Assembly: GCF_000425225.1 (NCBI RefSeq)
Contig: NZ_KE384333.1
Span: 49,308-113,307 of the forward strand
From: Pontibacillus marinus BH030004 = DSM 16465
GTDB taxonomy: Bacteria; Bacillota; Bacilli; Bacillales; BH030062
Reading direction: 5' to 3'
Length of the DNA: 64,000 bases
Shown here: one piece after another, positions 8,307 through 16,862 of the stretch
How positions within the stretch are numbered: position 1 is the stretch's first letter
How the letters are laid out: each line of letters begins with the position of its first letter
Program-made: the position numbers and the translations under genes
Notes under the pieces: generated by a model
What the model saw: only the letters and a program-made list of their open reading frames with translations
Database searches by the model: none
Told to the model about the DNA's origin: nothing

Positions 8307-9260
8307 GTATTTATATAGTTGTTCAAGTAATTTTATATTCTCTAATGTTTTATCATGATAGGACTTCAAGGATTCATTCTGCTTAATAGCTTTTGTAAAG
8401 GTCTCCACTTGGAGTTTGTACTGATCCCCTATGATTGTCTCTTCATAGCTACCATCTTGATTGCTCACTTTTATAACACCTTTATGGTCATTAGCGTCTG
8501 GACGATAAGCAAATGGAATCTGAATTGACCCTTTCGTTCCAAGCACCTCATATTGATGACGAAGTGGTGCATTAAAGCTACAATCTACTTGAGCCATTGT
8601 TCCGTTCTCCATTCTTAACGTAACAAGTGATGTAACGTCTACACCATACTCATCATCCAAAGAGGATTTTACGGTATGTTCAATGGGATCACTATCTAAT
8701 AAATTAATGGCTGTATGAGTACCATAGCACCCTACATCCCACAGAGCTCCACCACCTTTTTCTTTATCAAGGCGAATATTGTATTTCGATCGATCAAAAC
8801 TAAAGGAGAAGCTAGCACGCAAGTATTCCACTTCCCCTATTTCACCTTCAGCGATTAACTCTTTCACCCGATGATGTTGAGGGTGGAATTGATACATAAA
8901 CGCTTCAAGAAACTGCACATGATTCTCATTACACACCTCAATCATCTCTATCACATCTTGATGTGTTAAGGATGCTGGTTTTTCGCATAAAATATGCTTG
9001 CCTGCTTTGGCTGCCTCAAATACCCATTTTTTATGTAGATGGTTTGGGAGAGGAATATACACCGCTTCAATTTCAGAATCTTGTAAGAGCTCTTCATATG
9101 ATCCATATGCTTTTTCAATACCAAATTGTTGTTGGACTTCTTTCTCTTTTCCACTTGAACTTGCAATGGCTATAATCTCAGAGTCTTCTGTACGCTGAAT
9201 TGCTGGGATGAGTGCTTTTCTGGCAATGTTTGCAGCCCCCAGGATTCCCCACTTGATCAT
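8304..9260 (-). CDS. Gfo/Idh/MocA family NAD(P)-dependent oxidoreductase
   Basis: Cytoplasmic dehydrogenase of 318 residues. The N-terminal Rossmann fold starts MIKWGILGAANIA (GxxGxAxxA nucleotide site). The family motif CEKPASLT (catalytic-type Lys) follows at about 92, and the C-terminal domain contains GGGALWDVGCYGTH with the catalytic-type Asp and His. Members oxidise sugars, inositols or their phosphates; this one resembles the D-xylose/trans-dihydrodiol dehydrogenase branch. The ATG at 9260 has AAAGGAGTG upstream. An in-frame upstream ATG at 9314 lacks a ribosome site and would add a non-conserved leader. Monocistronic. Confidence 0.85.
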   Translation of the reverse strand: MIKWGILGAANIARKALIPAIQRTEDSEIIAIASSSGKEKEVQQQFGIEKAYGSYEELLQDSEIEAVYIPLPNHLHKKWVFEAAKAGKHILCEKPASLTHQDVIEMIEVCNENHVQFLEAFMYQFHPQHHRVKELIAEGEIGEVEYLRASFSFSFDRSKYNIRLDKEKGGGALWDVGCYGTHTAINLLDSDPIEHTVKSSLDDEYGVDVTSLVTLRMENGTMAQVDCSFNAPLRHQYEVLGTKGSIQIPFAYRPDANDHKGVIKVSNQDGSYEETIIGDQYKLQVETFTKAIKQNESLKSYHDKTLENIKLLEQLYKY

Positions 9261-9354
9261 ATTAACACTCCTTTTTCTTCCATCATAGCAACGTAGCTTT
9301 CGGCTGTCGAACAATTAACAAGATAGGTTTGATATCTCATGTAATTAGAAAATA

Positions 9355-9378
9355 AAAAACTGCCGTTAGGCAGTTTTT
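9355..9378. terminator. terminator of the tandem nitrilase gene
   Basis: AAAAACTGCC, GTTA loop, GGCAGTTTTT; symmetric A and T runs. Confidence 0.85.
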
Positions 9379-9385
9379 AAGCGAG

Positions 9386-11119
9386 CTACAAAAACGGTGG
9401 TTCTCTTGTTACTAATGGTTTATAGTACGCTGTACGTCGTGTCAAAATCAGGTTCTCCTGATCCAGCCACCAGTCTGTTTTCATTGTTTGAAAGGCGTTA
9501 ACAAGTACTTCTTCTTGATCACTTGAAGCAATTACTGTCTGATCATTTGTATAGTTTTGATCCAGATTGTATATAGCACTTCTTCCCTTGAACCCATACT
9601 TTGATCCAACAAAGTTAGATACGATGGTATAGGATTGTGCCCCTTTAGCTACTGCATCCCATGTAGAGACCGTACCTTTAGGATATGGCTTCGGGAATAC
9701 ATCCTGGTTCATCGACAGCTCAACCCCATAATCCCCCGTCCAGCTTGCAGGGATACAAATCATATCTGCGCGCTTAACAGCTAAGACTCCTGCCACTTCT
9801 GGAAATGTGGCGTCATAACCAATCATCATTCCAACACGGCCAAAGCCATTTACAGGGGTGACCATAATCCGCTTTCCCGGTGTAGCCCATCGTTCATCCC
9901 AATGATCCAAGTGAATTTTACGATGTTTCCCAATAACCTCACCTTCAGGGCTTATAAACAACGCACTATTATAGAAGTGAGGCAATTCCTTTTCAGCAAA
10001 TCCAAATACGATATAAGCCCCTACCTCTCGTGCTAACTTTTTCATCTCCTGAACGGTAGGTCCATCATCTGTCTCAGCGTAGGGCTCTATATCTTGCTTT
10101 TTTTGTAACTCCATTGGACCAATCACAGATAGTTCAGGAAGAACAATAAGATTCACATCTTCCTCTACTTTTTCTCTTACAAGCTGCTTCACCTTTGCCA
10201 GATTCACTTCTTTAGAACCAATCTCAGGTTCATATTGAATCGAAGCTGCTTTTATATTTCGTGCGTGCGTGTTTTTTGTATAATCCCATGGACCTAAAAA
10301 GAGCATTAATTCTTTGTAAGACTCCATACGACGCTCTAACATTCGAGATTTTGCAGGGTTTTCAAACTGAGCTGGATCAATACTCCCTTCTAAAATATAC
10401 GGGGCAGGATCTTTTTCATCAATTGTCATTGGCGCTTCGGCAAGCTTCTTCCCATAAGGTGACCATACAGAACTAAGACCCACCATATTAAAGTCTTCTT
10501 CTTTGTCAGAACGGTTCGCACTGACGATATAAAGACCATTCATTTCTGCCCAGTGCTGCAACATCGAGATGGAGGCACTAGATGAATTCGTTGGGAAACA
10601 CAAAATATCAGCACCATTTACAGCTGCTAGTCGTGCGGATTCAAAGTAGGTAGAATCCTGACAAATAATCATTGCGATGTTCCCAATATCCGTTTCGTAA
10701 ACTGGACAGCCGATGTCTCCCCAACAAGACCAGTAATTCTCAACGACCCACTGATGAATTTTGCGGTACTTTCCAATATATCCATTTGGACCTACAAGAG
10801 CTGATGAGTTATAATACAACCCTGTTTCAAGATCAACCTCTGCCATACCAATAACAATATATGTGTTGTATTCCTTTGCAATCTCGGCAAACTGGGCAGT
10901 TGTTAAACCCGGAATCGTATCTACATAGGAAGAAATGGCAGAACGGTCTAAGTAATGATAGCCTGTGGTGGCCATTTCAGGAGTAACGATGAGTTTAGCA
11001 CCCTTTTCAGCAGCTTCACGAACATACTTTTTCAATTCACGTATATTCGCATTTCGTCGGTTTAGCTTCGGATTATATTGAATCGCTGCAACTGAAAAGG
11101 GGGTAGAGATATTGGACAT
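9386..11119 (-). CDS. two-domain nitrilase-superfamily protein, second domain lacking catalytic Cys
   Basis: 577 residues built from two carbon-nitrogen hydrolase domains (about 8-260 and 288-560). Domain 1 keeps the triad: Glu48 (VTPEMATTG), Lys120 (KYRKIHQW) and Cys153 (MIICQDSTYF). Domain 2 keeps Glu329 (VLPELSVIG) and Lys401 (KHRKIHLDH), but the cysteine position is Gly434 (MMIGYDATFPEV), codon GGT where TGT would give Cys. Domain 2 should therefore be non-hydrolytic, perhaps structural or regulatory. Nitrilase-superfamily enzymes hydrolyse amides, nitriles or carbamoyl compounds; the substrate is unknown. The ATG has GGAGG upstream. The gene is divergent from the decayed MFS gene. Confidence 0.85.
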   Translation of the reverse strand: MSNISTPFSVAAIQYNPKLNRRNANIRELKKYVREAAEKGAKLIVTPEMATTGYHYLDRSAISSYVDTIPGLTTAQFAEIAKEYNTYIVIGMAEVDLETGLYYNSSALVGPNGYIGKYRKIHQWVVENYWSCWGDIGCPVYETDIGNIAMIICQDSTYFESARLAAVNGADILCFPTNSSSASISMLQHWAEMNGLYIVSANRSDKEEDFNMVGLSSVWSPYGKKLAEAPMTIDEKDPAPYILEGSIDPAQFENPAKSRMLERRMESYKELMLFLGPWDYTKNTHARNIKAASIQYEPEIGSKEVNLAKVKQLVREKVEEDVNLIVLPELSVIGPMELQKKQDIEPYAETDDGPTVQEMKKLAREVGAYIVFGFAEKELPHFYNSALFISPEGEVIGKHRKIHLDHWDERWATPGKRIMVTPVNGFGRVGMMIGYDATFPEVAGVLAVKRADMICIPASWTGDYGVELSMNQDVFPKPYPKGTVSTWDAVAKGAQSYTIVSNFVGSKYGFKGRSAIYNLDQNYTNDQTVIASSDQEEVLVNAFQTMKTDWWLDQENLILTRRTAYYKPLVTREPPFL

Positions 11120-11284
11120 CTAAGAGCCTCCTTTAACATAATTAAGTTCCTTTTAGCGTAACATACCACATTTCAAGGCTAGAAATATAACACGTTTTTA
11201 CAAAAAATACATGTATATCATGAGTATGTCTCCTCCACCTTTTACTCAAAATAACAAAAAAGATCCATTATTGGAGGAACCGTT

Positions 11285-12342
11285 ATGAAGGGTAAAAAAT
11301 GGGATTTGTTTGCATTAGCAGCTATCCCTTTATTAATGACGTTAGGGAATTCCATGTTAATTCCTGTATTACCCATTATTGAACGCAAAATAGAAATTAC
11401 CTCTTTTCAATCGAGTTTAATTATTACCATCTACTCTATTATCGCAATCCCTCTTATTCCTATTTCCGGATACCTCTCTGATAAGCTAGGTCGAAAAAAA
11501 GTCATCATTCCTAGTCTTATCATTGTTGGAATTGGAGGAGCCATTTCAGCTTATGCAGCTTGGCAAATGAAGAATCCTTTTACTGTTATCCTAATCGGAC
11601 GATTTATCCAAGGTATAGGTGCATCAGGTGCATTTCCGGTTGTGATTCCAACCGTAGGAGATATGTTTAAGGATGAGGAAGAGGTAAGCAAAGGGTTGGG
11701 GATTATCGAAACTTCTAATACATTCGGGAAAGTTTTAAGTCCAATATTGGGTGCTCTATTAGCAGCAGCCCTCTGGTTTTTACCATTTATTTCTATACCT
11801 ATTTTATCTGGGTTAGCCATTATCCTCGTTATGATCTTTGTAAAAGTACCAAAAGAAAACAAGCAAGAGCCATAGAGGATGACTTTACAATCTTAGGTTA
11901 CAAAAAAGGCCTATTTTTAGCGGTTCCTTTACTTTTTTTATGTGCGGCATCTTATATTGCTGGTAACAAAATAGGTGAAAATAAATTTTTAATGAAATGG
12001 ATAATTTTAATTGGAAGTGGGATTGCTGTCGTTTCGTTCTTTTTTGTACAAGATCAAGAGAGTCTGCTTAGTTATTTAATTTTTCTATCTGTTGCAGGTA
12101 CTGGTATAGGCGTAGCTCTTCCGTGTCTAGATGCTTTTATTACAGAAGGAATCCCTAAAGAAGAACGTGGGACTATGACTGCAGTATATAGTTCTATGCG
12201 TTTTATAGGTGTAGCAGCTGGCCCACCTGTAGCTGCTCTTATGATGAAATCCTTTCCTTCCAGCCTGTACTATACCTTCGCTGGATTAGTGCTCATTAGC
12301 TTAGTTATAAGCTTTATAGGGATAAAGCCTTCCAAATCTTAA
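11285..12342 (+). pseudogene. MFS transporter, broken by internal deletion/frameshift
   Basis: The first part (11285-11875, 196 residues) carries TM1-6 of a multidrug-type MFS protein, with LSDKLGRKKVIIPSL after TM2 and IGRFIQGIGASG, and stops after VPKENKQEP. From about 11878 the reading frame shifts and encodes TM8-12 (GYKKGLFLAVPLLFLCAASY onward, ending at 12342). The cytoplasmic loop and TM7, about 50 residues in relatives, are missing, so this is more than a point frameshift. GGAGG lies before the first ATG. Bacillus relatives act as drug exporters. Expression of two half proteins cannot be excluded but lacks precedent. Confidence 0.8.
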
Positions 12343-12355
12343 GAAAGATCATTAT

Positions 12356-12384
12356 GCACCAAGCTGCTAAGCTTGGTGCTTTTT
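12356..12384 (+). terminator. terminator after the MFS pseudogene
   Basis: GCACCAAGC pairs with GCTTGGTGC around TGCTAA, followed by TTTTTC. Confidence 0.88.
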
Positions 12385-12450
12385 CACAGATATCCATAGG
12401 TCTATGTTGATGCTACAATAAAATCAAACTGCATGAGAGGAAGACAGACG

Positions 12451-14199
12451 ATGCTTGAATTATTCCTTCCTATGCTTGAACGATTAGGAATTATTGTGAC
12501 CGTAGCCTTTATTATTACAAGGTTTCGCTTTTTCCGTGAATTAATTGATCAGAAAACCCTTCACCCTCAACAACAATATATGGCCATTTTGTTCTTTGGG
12601 CTCTTTGGAGTGATTGGTACATACACAGGAATCACTTATGATACCTCTTCCTCCCTATTCGGTAATGTTGTCTATGATCTTGGAGAGTCGGAAGCCATAG
12701 CGAATTCCCGCGTAATTGGCATTGTAGCTGCCGGGTTATTTGGTGGTTATCGCATTGGGGTTGGGAGTGGTCTAATTGCAGGCTTACACCGCTTCTCACT
12801 TGGAGGCTTTACTGGATTTGCATGTGGTATTTCTGCCGTTGTAGCTGGTCTCATTTCTGGATTCTTTCATAAAAAGAATAAACAACTTAAGCTTAAAACT
12901 GCATTACTTGTTGGTGCATTAGCTGAAACCGTTCAAATGTTAATCATACTAGGTGTGGCTAAACCTTTTACGATGGCGTGGGAGCTTGTTCAAGAAATTG
13001 GCCTTCCGATGATTATCGCAAATGGAGTTGGATCAGCTCTATTTTTACTTATTATCCGAAATGTTTTAGCTGAAGAAGAAAAGGCCGGTGCCATCCAAGC
13101 TCAGAAGGCACTAAAACTGGCTGAATCGACAATCTCATATCTACGTACTGGACTGAACCCTACTTCTGCTCAAAACGTTTGCAAGATGATTTATGAAGAA
13201 GTCAATGTCAGTGCTATTGCCATGACAGATCGACAAACTATCTTAGCCCATGTTGGAAAGGCAAACGACCATCACCAATCAGGAGAACCTATCCAAACTG
13301 ATGCCACTAAAGAGGTGCTCGATTCAGGTGAAATGCTAATTGCAAACCATGCTTCCATACAATGTAAAGTCCCTGATTGCCCATTAGGAGCTGCAGTTAT
13401 TGCACCTTTGAAGCGTAAAAATGAAGTTGTAGGTACATTGAAGTTCTACGTTCGAACAGAAAAAGAAATCTCAAATGTTCTTATAGAATTAATTCAAGGT
13501 CTAAATGCTTTATTAGGACAACAGCTTGAGATCGCAGAAGCAGAAAAGTCTAAAGAACTAGCACGTGAAGCAGAAGTGAAGGCACTTCAAGCACAGATTA
13601 ATCCTCATTTTTTGTTTAATTCGTTAAACGTGATCGTGTCTTTAACCCGTACAAAACCAGATCGCGCTCGCTCGCTACTTATTGCACTATCTAAGTTTTT
13701 TCGGAAAAACCTAAGCGCCACAACTAAGACTTGGACCTCTTTAGCTGAAGAGTTGAAGCATGTAAAATCTTATTTACTTATTGAAGAAACACGATTTGAG
13801 GATAAATTACAAGTTGAATATGAAGTAGACGAAAGTGTCATGAATGCGAAAATAGCGCCTTTAACACTCCAACCTCTTGTTGAGAATTGCATAAAACACG
13901 GGATTAAAAACAAGGATGGACTCGGAAAAATCTTAGTTCGGATTATGGATAAAGGAAACGATATCCTAGTGTCTGTTCAAGATAACGGAATCGGAATGAG
14001 TAAGAATGATCGTTCTAGACTAGGGGAGAAGAGGGTAGACTCTAGTCAAGGTACCGGGCTTGGAATCTATAACGTAAATAAACGCTTGGAGTATATGTAT
14101 GGTCATGCTTCAACTCTTCAAATTTATAGTGAACCTGATAAAGGCACTACGATTTCATTTGTTATTCCAAAGGACTATCAGGAGGATCGATATGAATAA
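12451..14199 (+). CDS. lytS: LytS-type sensor histidine kinase
   Basis: Sensor kinase of 582 residues. The N-terminal 5TM-5TMR_LYT membrane domain (about 1-200) begins MLELFLPMLERLGIIVTVAF and contains NSRVIGIVAAGLFGG and the GLIAGLHRFSLGGFTG family motifs. A GAF-like domain (220-365) follows. The kinase core has QINPHFLFNSLNVIVSL (His near 386) and an HATPase domain with PLVENCIKHGI and DNGIGM. B. subtilis LytST and E. coli BtsSR respond to pyruvate. The ATG at 12451 is chosen because AGAGGAAG precedes it; an in-frame ATG at 12433 would overlap that site. It overlaps lytT by 8 bases. Confidence 0.93.
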   Translation: MLELFLPMLERLGIIVTVAFIITRFRFFRELIDQKTLHPQQQYMAILFFGLFGVIGTYTGITYDTSSSLFGNVVYDLGESEAIANSRVIGIVAAGLFGGYRIGVGSGLIAGLHRFSLGGFTGFACGISAVVAGLISGFFHKKNKQLKLKTALLVGALAETVQMLIILGVAKPFTMAWELVQEIGLPMIIANGVGSALFLLIIRNVLAEEEKAGAIQAQKALKLAESTISYLRTGLNPTSAQNVCKMIYEEVNVSAIAMTDRQTILAHVGKANDHHQSGEPIQTDATKEVLDSGEMLIANHASIQCKVPDCPLGAAVIAPLKRKNEVVGTLKFYVRTEKEISNVLIELIQGLNALLGQQLEIAEAEKSKELAREAEVKALQAQINPHFLFNSLNVIVSLTRTKPDRARSLLIALSKFFRKNLSATTKTWTSLAEELKHVKSYLLIEETRFEDKLQVEYEVDESVMNAKIAPLTLQPLVENCIKHGIKNKDGLGKILVRIMDKGNDILVSVQDNGIGMSKNDRSRLGEKRVDSSQGTGLGIYNVNKRLEYMYGHASTLQIYSEPDKGTTISFVIPKDYQEDRYE

Positions 14200-14923
14200 A
14201 CCAATCACAGCCCTCGTTGTAGATGATGAACGATTTAGTAGAGAGGAACTCATTTACTTATTAGAACAACATGATTCCATTAAAGTCATTGGGGAGGCCG
14301 ATTCAGGAGATACTGCCCTAATGAAAGCCATTCAAACTCAACCTGATGTCATGTTCCTAGATATAGACATGCCTAAAATGGATGGAATGGAAGTAGCAAA
14401 ATCTGTCCAAGAGCTCAAGAAGGCCCCTCAAGTTGTCTTCGCTACTGCGTACCCTGAATATGCTGTAGAAGCTTTTCGTCACGAGGCTCTGGACTATTTA
14501 TTAAAACCTTTTGATGATGAGCAGTTAGGTGAAACTGTTAAGCGTATCAAATCAAGATTCACCAACAAACGTACGCCCATAAAGACAACATCCCCTTTAA
14601 AACTCCCTATCGAGAGCGAGGATGGGATTGTGTACATATCTCCTAATGACATTTTATATGTAGGAAGAGAAGAAAGAGATACGCAAATTGTCACCCAAAA
14701 CCGTGTGTACGAAACGAAGTTACCTTTAAAAGAGGTTGAAGAGCGCCTTCAAGATTTTACTTTTTTCCGAATCCATAAAAGCTACTTAGTAAATTTAAAT
14801 CATATCAAACGACTAACGCCCTGGTTTAATGGAGCCTATCAACTAGAACTTCAAGGGGTAAATGAAAAGTTGTCCGTTAGCCGAAATTATATTAAAGAAC
14901 TGCGTAAACAACTGGAGTTATAG
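14192..14923 (+). CDS. lytT: LytT/LytR-type response regulator
   Basis: Response regulator of 243 residues. The receiver domain has VVDDERFSREEL, MFLDIDMPKMDGMEVAKS (phospho-Asp) and LLKPFDDE (Lys). The C-terminal LytTR DNA-binding domain (about 135-240) contains FFRIHKSYLVNLNHI and the final LSVSRNYIKELRKQL. The start ATG has AGGAGG 6 bases upstream and overlaps the lytS stop, so the pair is coupled. In B. subtilis LytT switches on the pyruvate carrier pftAB; here the gene directly downstream is cstA, with three phased repeats in between that fit LytTR binding. Confidence 0.93.
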   Translation: MNKPITALVVDDERFSREELIYLLEQHDSIKVIGEADSGDTALMKAIQTQPDVMFLDIDMPKMDGMEVAKSVQELKKAPQVVFATAYPEYAVEAFRHEALDYLLKPFDDEQLGETVKRIKSRFTNKRTPIKTTSPLKLPIESEDGIVYISPNDILYVGREERDTQIVTQNRVYETKLPLKEVEERLQDFTFFRIHKSYLVNLNHIKRLTPWFNGAYQLELQGVNEKLSVSRNYIKELRKQLEL

Positions 14924-14985
14924 GTAGGTAAACACTCAAATAAAAATCTCAAGATCCTAAGAAATTTTTCATAAAGATCCAATGC

Positions 14986-15034
14986 ATCTTAATCACTCCT
15001 GCATGTATCTTAACCTCCTCTCATAACATCTTAA
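14986..15034 (+). promoter_or_regulatory. three direct repeats at 21-bp phase, candidate LytT sites
   Basis: ATCTTAA occurs at 14986-14992, 15007-15013 and 15028-15034, exactly 21 bp apart, with similar neighbours (GCATCTTAATC, GTATCTTAACC, ACATCTTAAAC). LytTR regulators such as BtsR bind two direct repeats with the same two-helical-turn spacing. The position between lytT and cstA supports control of cstA; the assignment is inferred. Confidence 0.65.
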
Positions 15035-15050
15035 ACAGAAACAGCACCGT

Positions 15051-15090
15051 TGTAAGCGGAATCATGATACCTTATGTGTAAGCGATTACA
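15051..15090 (+). promoter_or_regulatory. two cre (CcpA) sites upstream of cstA
   Basis: TGTAAGCGATTACA at 15077-15090 matches the cre consensus TGWNANCGNTNWCA at every fixed position. TGTAAGCGGAATCA at 15051-15064 matches with one mismatch. Both lie between the LytT-like repeats and the cstA RBS, an arrangement typical for repression by glucose. Confidence 0.8.
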
Positions 15091-15108
15091 AAGAAGGAGG
15101 ACGATGAC

Positions 15109-16551
15109 ATGGTAACTTTTCTAGTGAGTATTGCACTATTAATCATTGGTTATTTCACGTACGGTAAATATGTAGAAAAGACGTTTGGAGTAAACACTGG
15201 ACGACCTACCCCAGCCTATTCCAACCAAGATAATGTGGATTATCTACCCATGGGACAAAAGAAAAACGCACTTATTCAGTTATTAAATATTGCAGGTGTT
15301 GGTCCGATTTTTGGTCCAATATTAGGTGCACTATATGGACCAGTTGCTTTTCTATGGATCGTATTAGGGGCAATCTTTGCAGGAGCTGTTCATGACTATC
15401 TAACAGGTATGATCTCGATTCGTAATAGAGGCGCGCACTTACCCGAGTTAGCTGGGAAGTTTCTTGGGAAGGTTATGAAACACGTCGTTAATGCTTTTTC
15501 TATTCTACTATTAGTATTAGTTGGTACGGTGTTCGTAACTGCACCAGCTGATTTGCTTCATAGTATGACAAGCAGTTGGTTAACGCTACCGGTTATTTTA
15601 GCTGCGATCTTTGTCTATTATTTAGTTGCTACGTTACTTCCTATTGATAAAATTATTGGACGTTTCTATCCAGCTTTCGGCGCATTACTATTAATCAGTG
15701 CCCTTGGTGTAGGTGCTGGACTGGTGTTTACAGGAGCACCAATCCCAGAGTTGTCATTTACAAATATGCACCCTGATAATGCACCAATCTTTCCACTACT
15801 CTTCTTAACGATTTCTTGTGGAGCACTATCTGGATTCCATGCAACACAAACACCAATCATTTCACGTACAACCCAACAAGAAAAACAAGGGCGTCGTATT
15901 TTTTACGGCATGATGATTGCTGAAGGTGTTATTGCAATGATTTGGGCTGCAGCAGCTATGAGTCTATTTAACGGATCAGCTGGTCTAAATGAAGTATTAG
16001 CAAGCGGAGGGCCTGCTGCAGTTGTAAGTGAAGTATCGAAATCCATGCTTGGAGCAGTAGGTGGAACGTTAGCTGTTCTTGGCGTTATTGTCCTGCCAAT
16101 CACATCTGGTGATACTGCATTCCGAAGTGCACGTATGATTATTGCGGACTATATTAACGTAACACAGAAAAAAGTAGCGAACCGTCTATGGATTGCAGTA
16201 CCGATGTTTGTTATTTCATTCATGCTTACAAAAATTGATTTCACTCTATTATGGCGCTACTTCTCTTGGGCAAACCAGTCAACGGCTGTCATAGCCCTTT
16301 GGGTTGGAGCAACGTACTTGTTCCTTTCTCGCAAAAATTACTGGATTGCTGCAGTTCCAGCTACGTTCATGACAATGGCAACATTCTCTTATATATTAAA
16401 TGCTGATATTGGGTTCAATCTCCCAATGAATGTTTCTTATATCATTGCTGCATTGATTACTGTTGGAATAGTAGCTGCATTCTTCAATCACGCTCGCCGT
16501 TCTTTACAACGAAATATCCCACTTGAGGAAGAATGGAGAGACATTGCGTAA
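15109..16551 (+). CDS. cstA: CstA-family pyruvate/peptide transporter
   Basis: Polytopic carbon-starvation protein of 480 residues, at the short end of the CstA family and similar to Gram-positive members. It begins MVTFLVSIALLIIGYFTYG and has KYVEKTFGV, a GPIFGPILGALYGP motif, a long PADLLHS loop region and FHATQTPIISRTT near 245. The E. coli relatives CstA and BtsT import pyruvate. GGAGG precedes the ATG. Control appears dual: LytST (adjacent genes, 21-bp-phased repeats) and CcpA (cre sites), that is, uptake when pyruvate is present and better sugars are gone. Its stop codon overlaps the start of a 46-codon gene. Confidence 0.92.
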   Translation: MVTFLVSIALLIIGYFTYGKYVEKTFGVNTGRPTPAYSNQDNVDYLPMGQKKNALIQLLNIAGVGPIFGPILGALYGPVAFLWIVLGAIFAGAVHDYLTGMISIRNRGAHLPELAGKFLGKVMKHVVNAFSILLLVLVGTVFVTAPADLLHSMTSSWLTLPVILAAIFVYYLVATLLPIDKIIGRFYPAFGALLLISALGVGAGLVFTGAPIPELSFTNMHPDNAPIFPLLFLTISCGALSGFHATQTPIISRTTQQEKQGRRIFYGMMIAEGVIAMIWAAAAMSLFNGSAGLNEVLASGGPAAVVSEVSKSMLGAVGGTLAVLGVIVLPITSGDTAFRSARMIIADYINVTQKKVANRLWIAVPMFVISFMLTKIDFTLLWRYFSWANQSTAVIALWVGATYLFLSRKNYWIAAVPATFMTMATFSYILNADIGFNLPMNVSYIIAALITVGIVAAFFNHARRSLQRNIPLEEEWRDIA

Positions 16552-16691
16552 TGGGATGTTGTTCACCAAATTATACAGAACACGTTAAAGAACAAGAGAC
16601 ATCAGTTAATAATGCAGGGCGTGAAGCCATGCCATTCTGGTTCAAAGTACTAAGCGCTTTATCCATTATTAGTGTCTTTTATATCATGTAA
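16551..16691 (+). CDS. 46-residue small membrane protein coupled to cstA
   Basis: Small ORF beginning MGCCSPNYTEHVKEQETSVN and ending PFWFKVLSALSIISVFYIM. It has an N-terminal Cys-Cys, a charged soluble stretch and one hydrophobic helix of about 15-18 residues at the C-terminus. The ATG overlaps the cstA stop (TAATG), which implies translational coupling and a stoichiometric or accessory role. E. coli CstA and BtsT genes are also followed by a small protein (YbdD/YjiX), though I see no sequence likeness. Function unknown. A hairpin just after the stop (TTGCC GAGT GGCAA, then CCTTTT) may end the operon. Confidence 0.7.
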   Translation: MGCCSPNYTEHVKEQETSVNNAGREAMPFWFKVLSALSIISVFYIM

Positions 16692-16694
16692 AGA

Positions 16695-16830
16695 AAACTT
16701 GCCGAGTGGCAAGCCTTTTAAGGCGCAGACAGAGGCTTAGCCTTGGCTTATACTTCATACTTTCAAAATTTTCACTACGTCGAATTTCTCCATTGCTAAA
16801 ATTTTATCTTTCTTAACGTGTAAAAAGGAA
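16695..16830 (+). repeat. dispersed non-coding element, copy A
   Basis: About 130 bases closely alike to 31928-32057. Shared blocks include a TTGC..GGCAAGCC hairpin, GGCGCAGACAGA(A/G)GCTTAG, ACTACGTCGA and AACGTGTAAA. Copy A lacks the 52-bp hairpin array that follows copy B. It lies after the cstA operon in the same orientation. Origin and function are unknown. Confidence 0.75.
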
Positions 16831-16862
16831 AACCACCAGTTCAGTTTTGAAGCTGGTGGTTT
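16829..16862 (-). terminator. terminator of the pyridoxine kinase gene
   Basis: AAACCACCAG (16829-16838) pairs with CTGGTGGTTT (16853-16862) around a 14-base loop. On the minus strand it is followed by TTCCTTTTT. It abuts the stop codon of the kinase. Confidence 0.75.
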
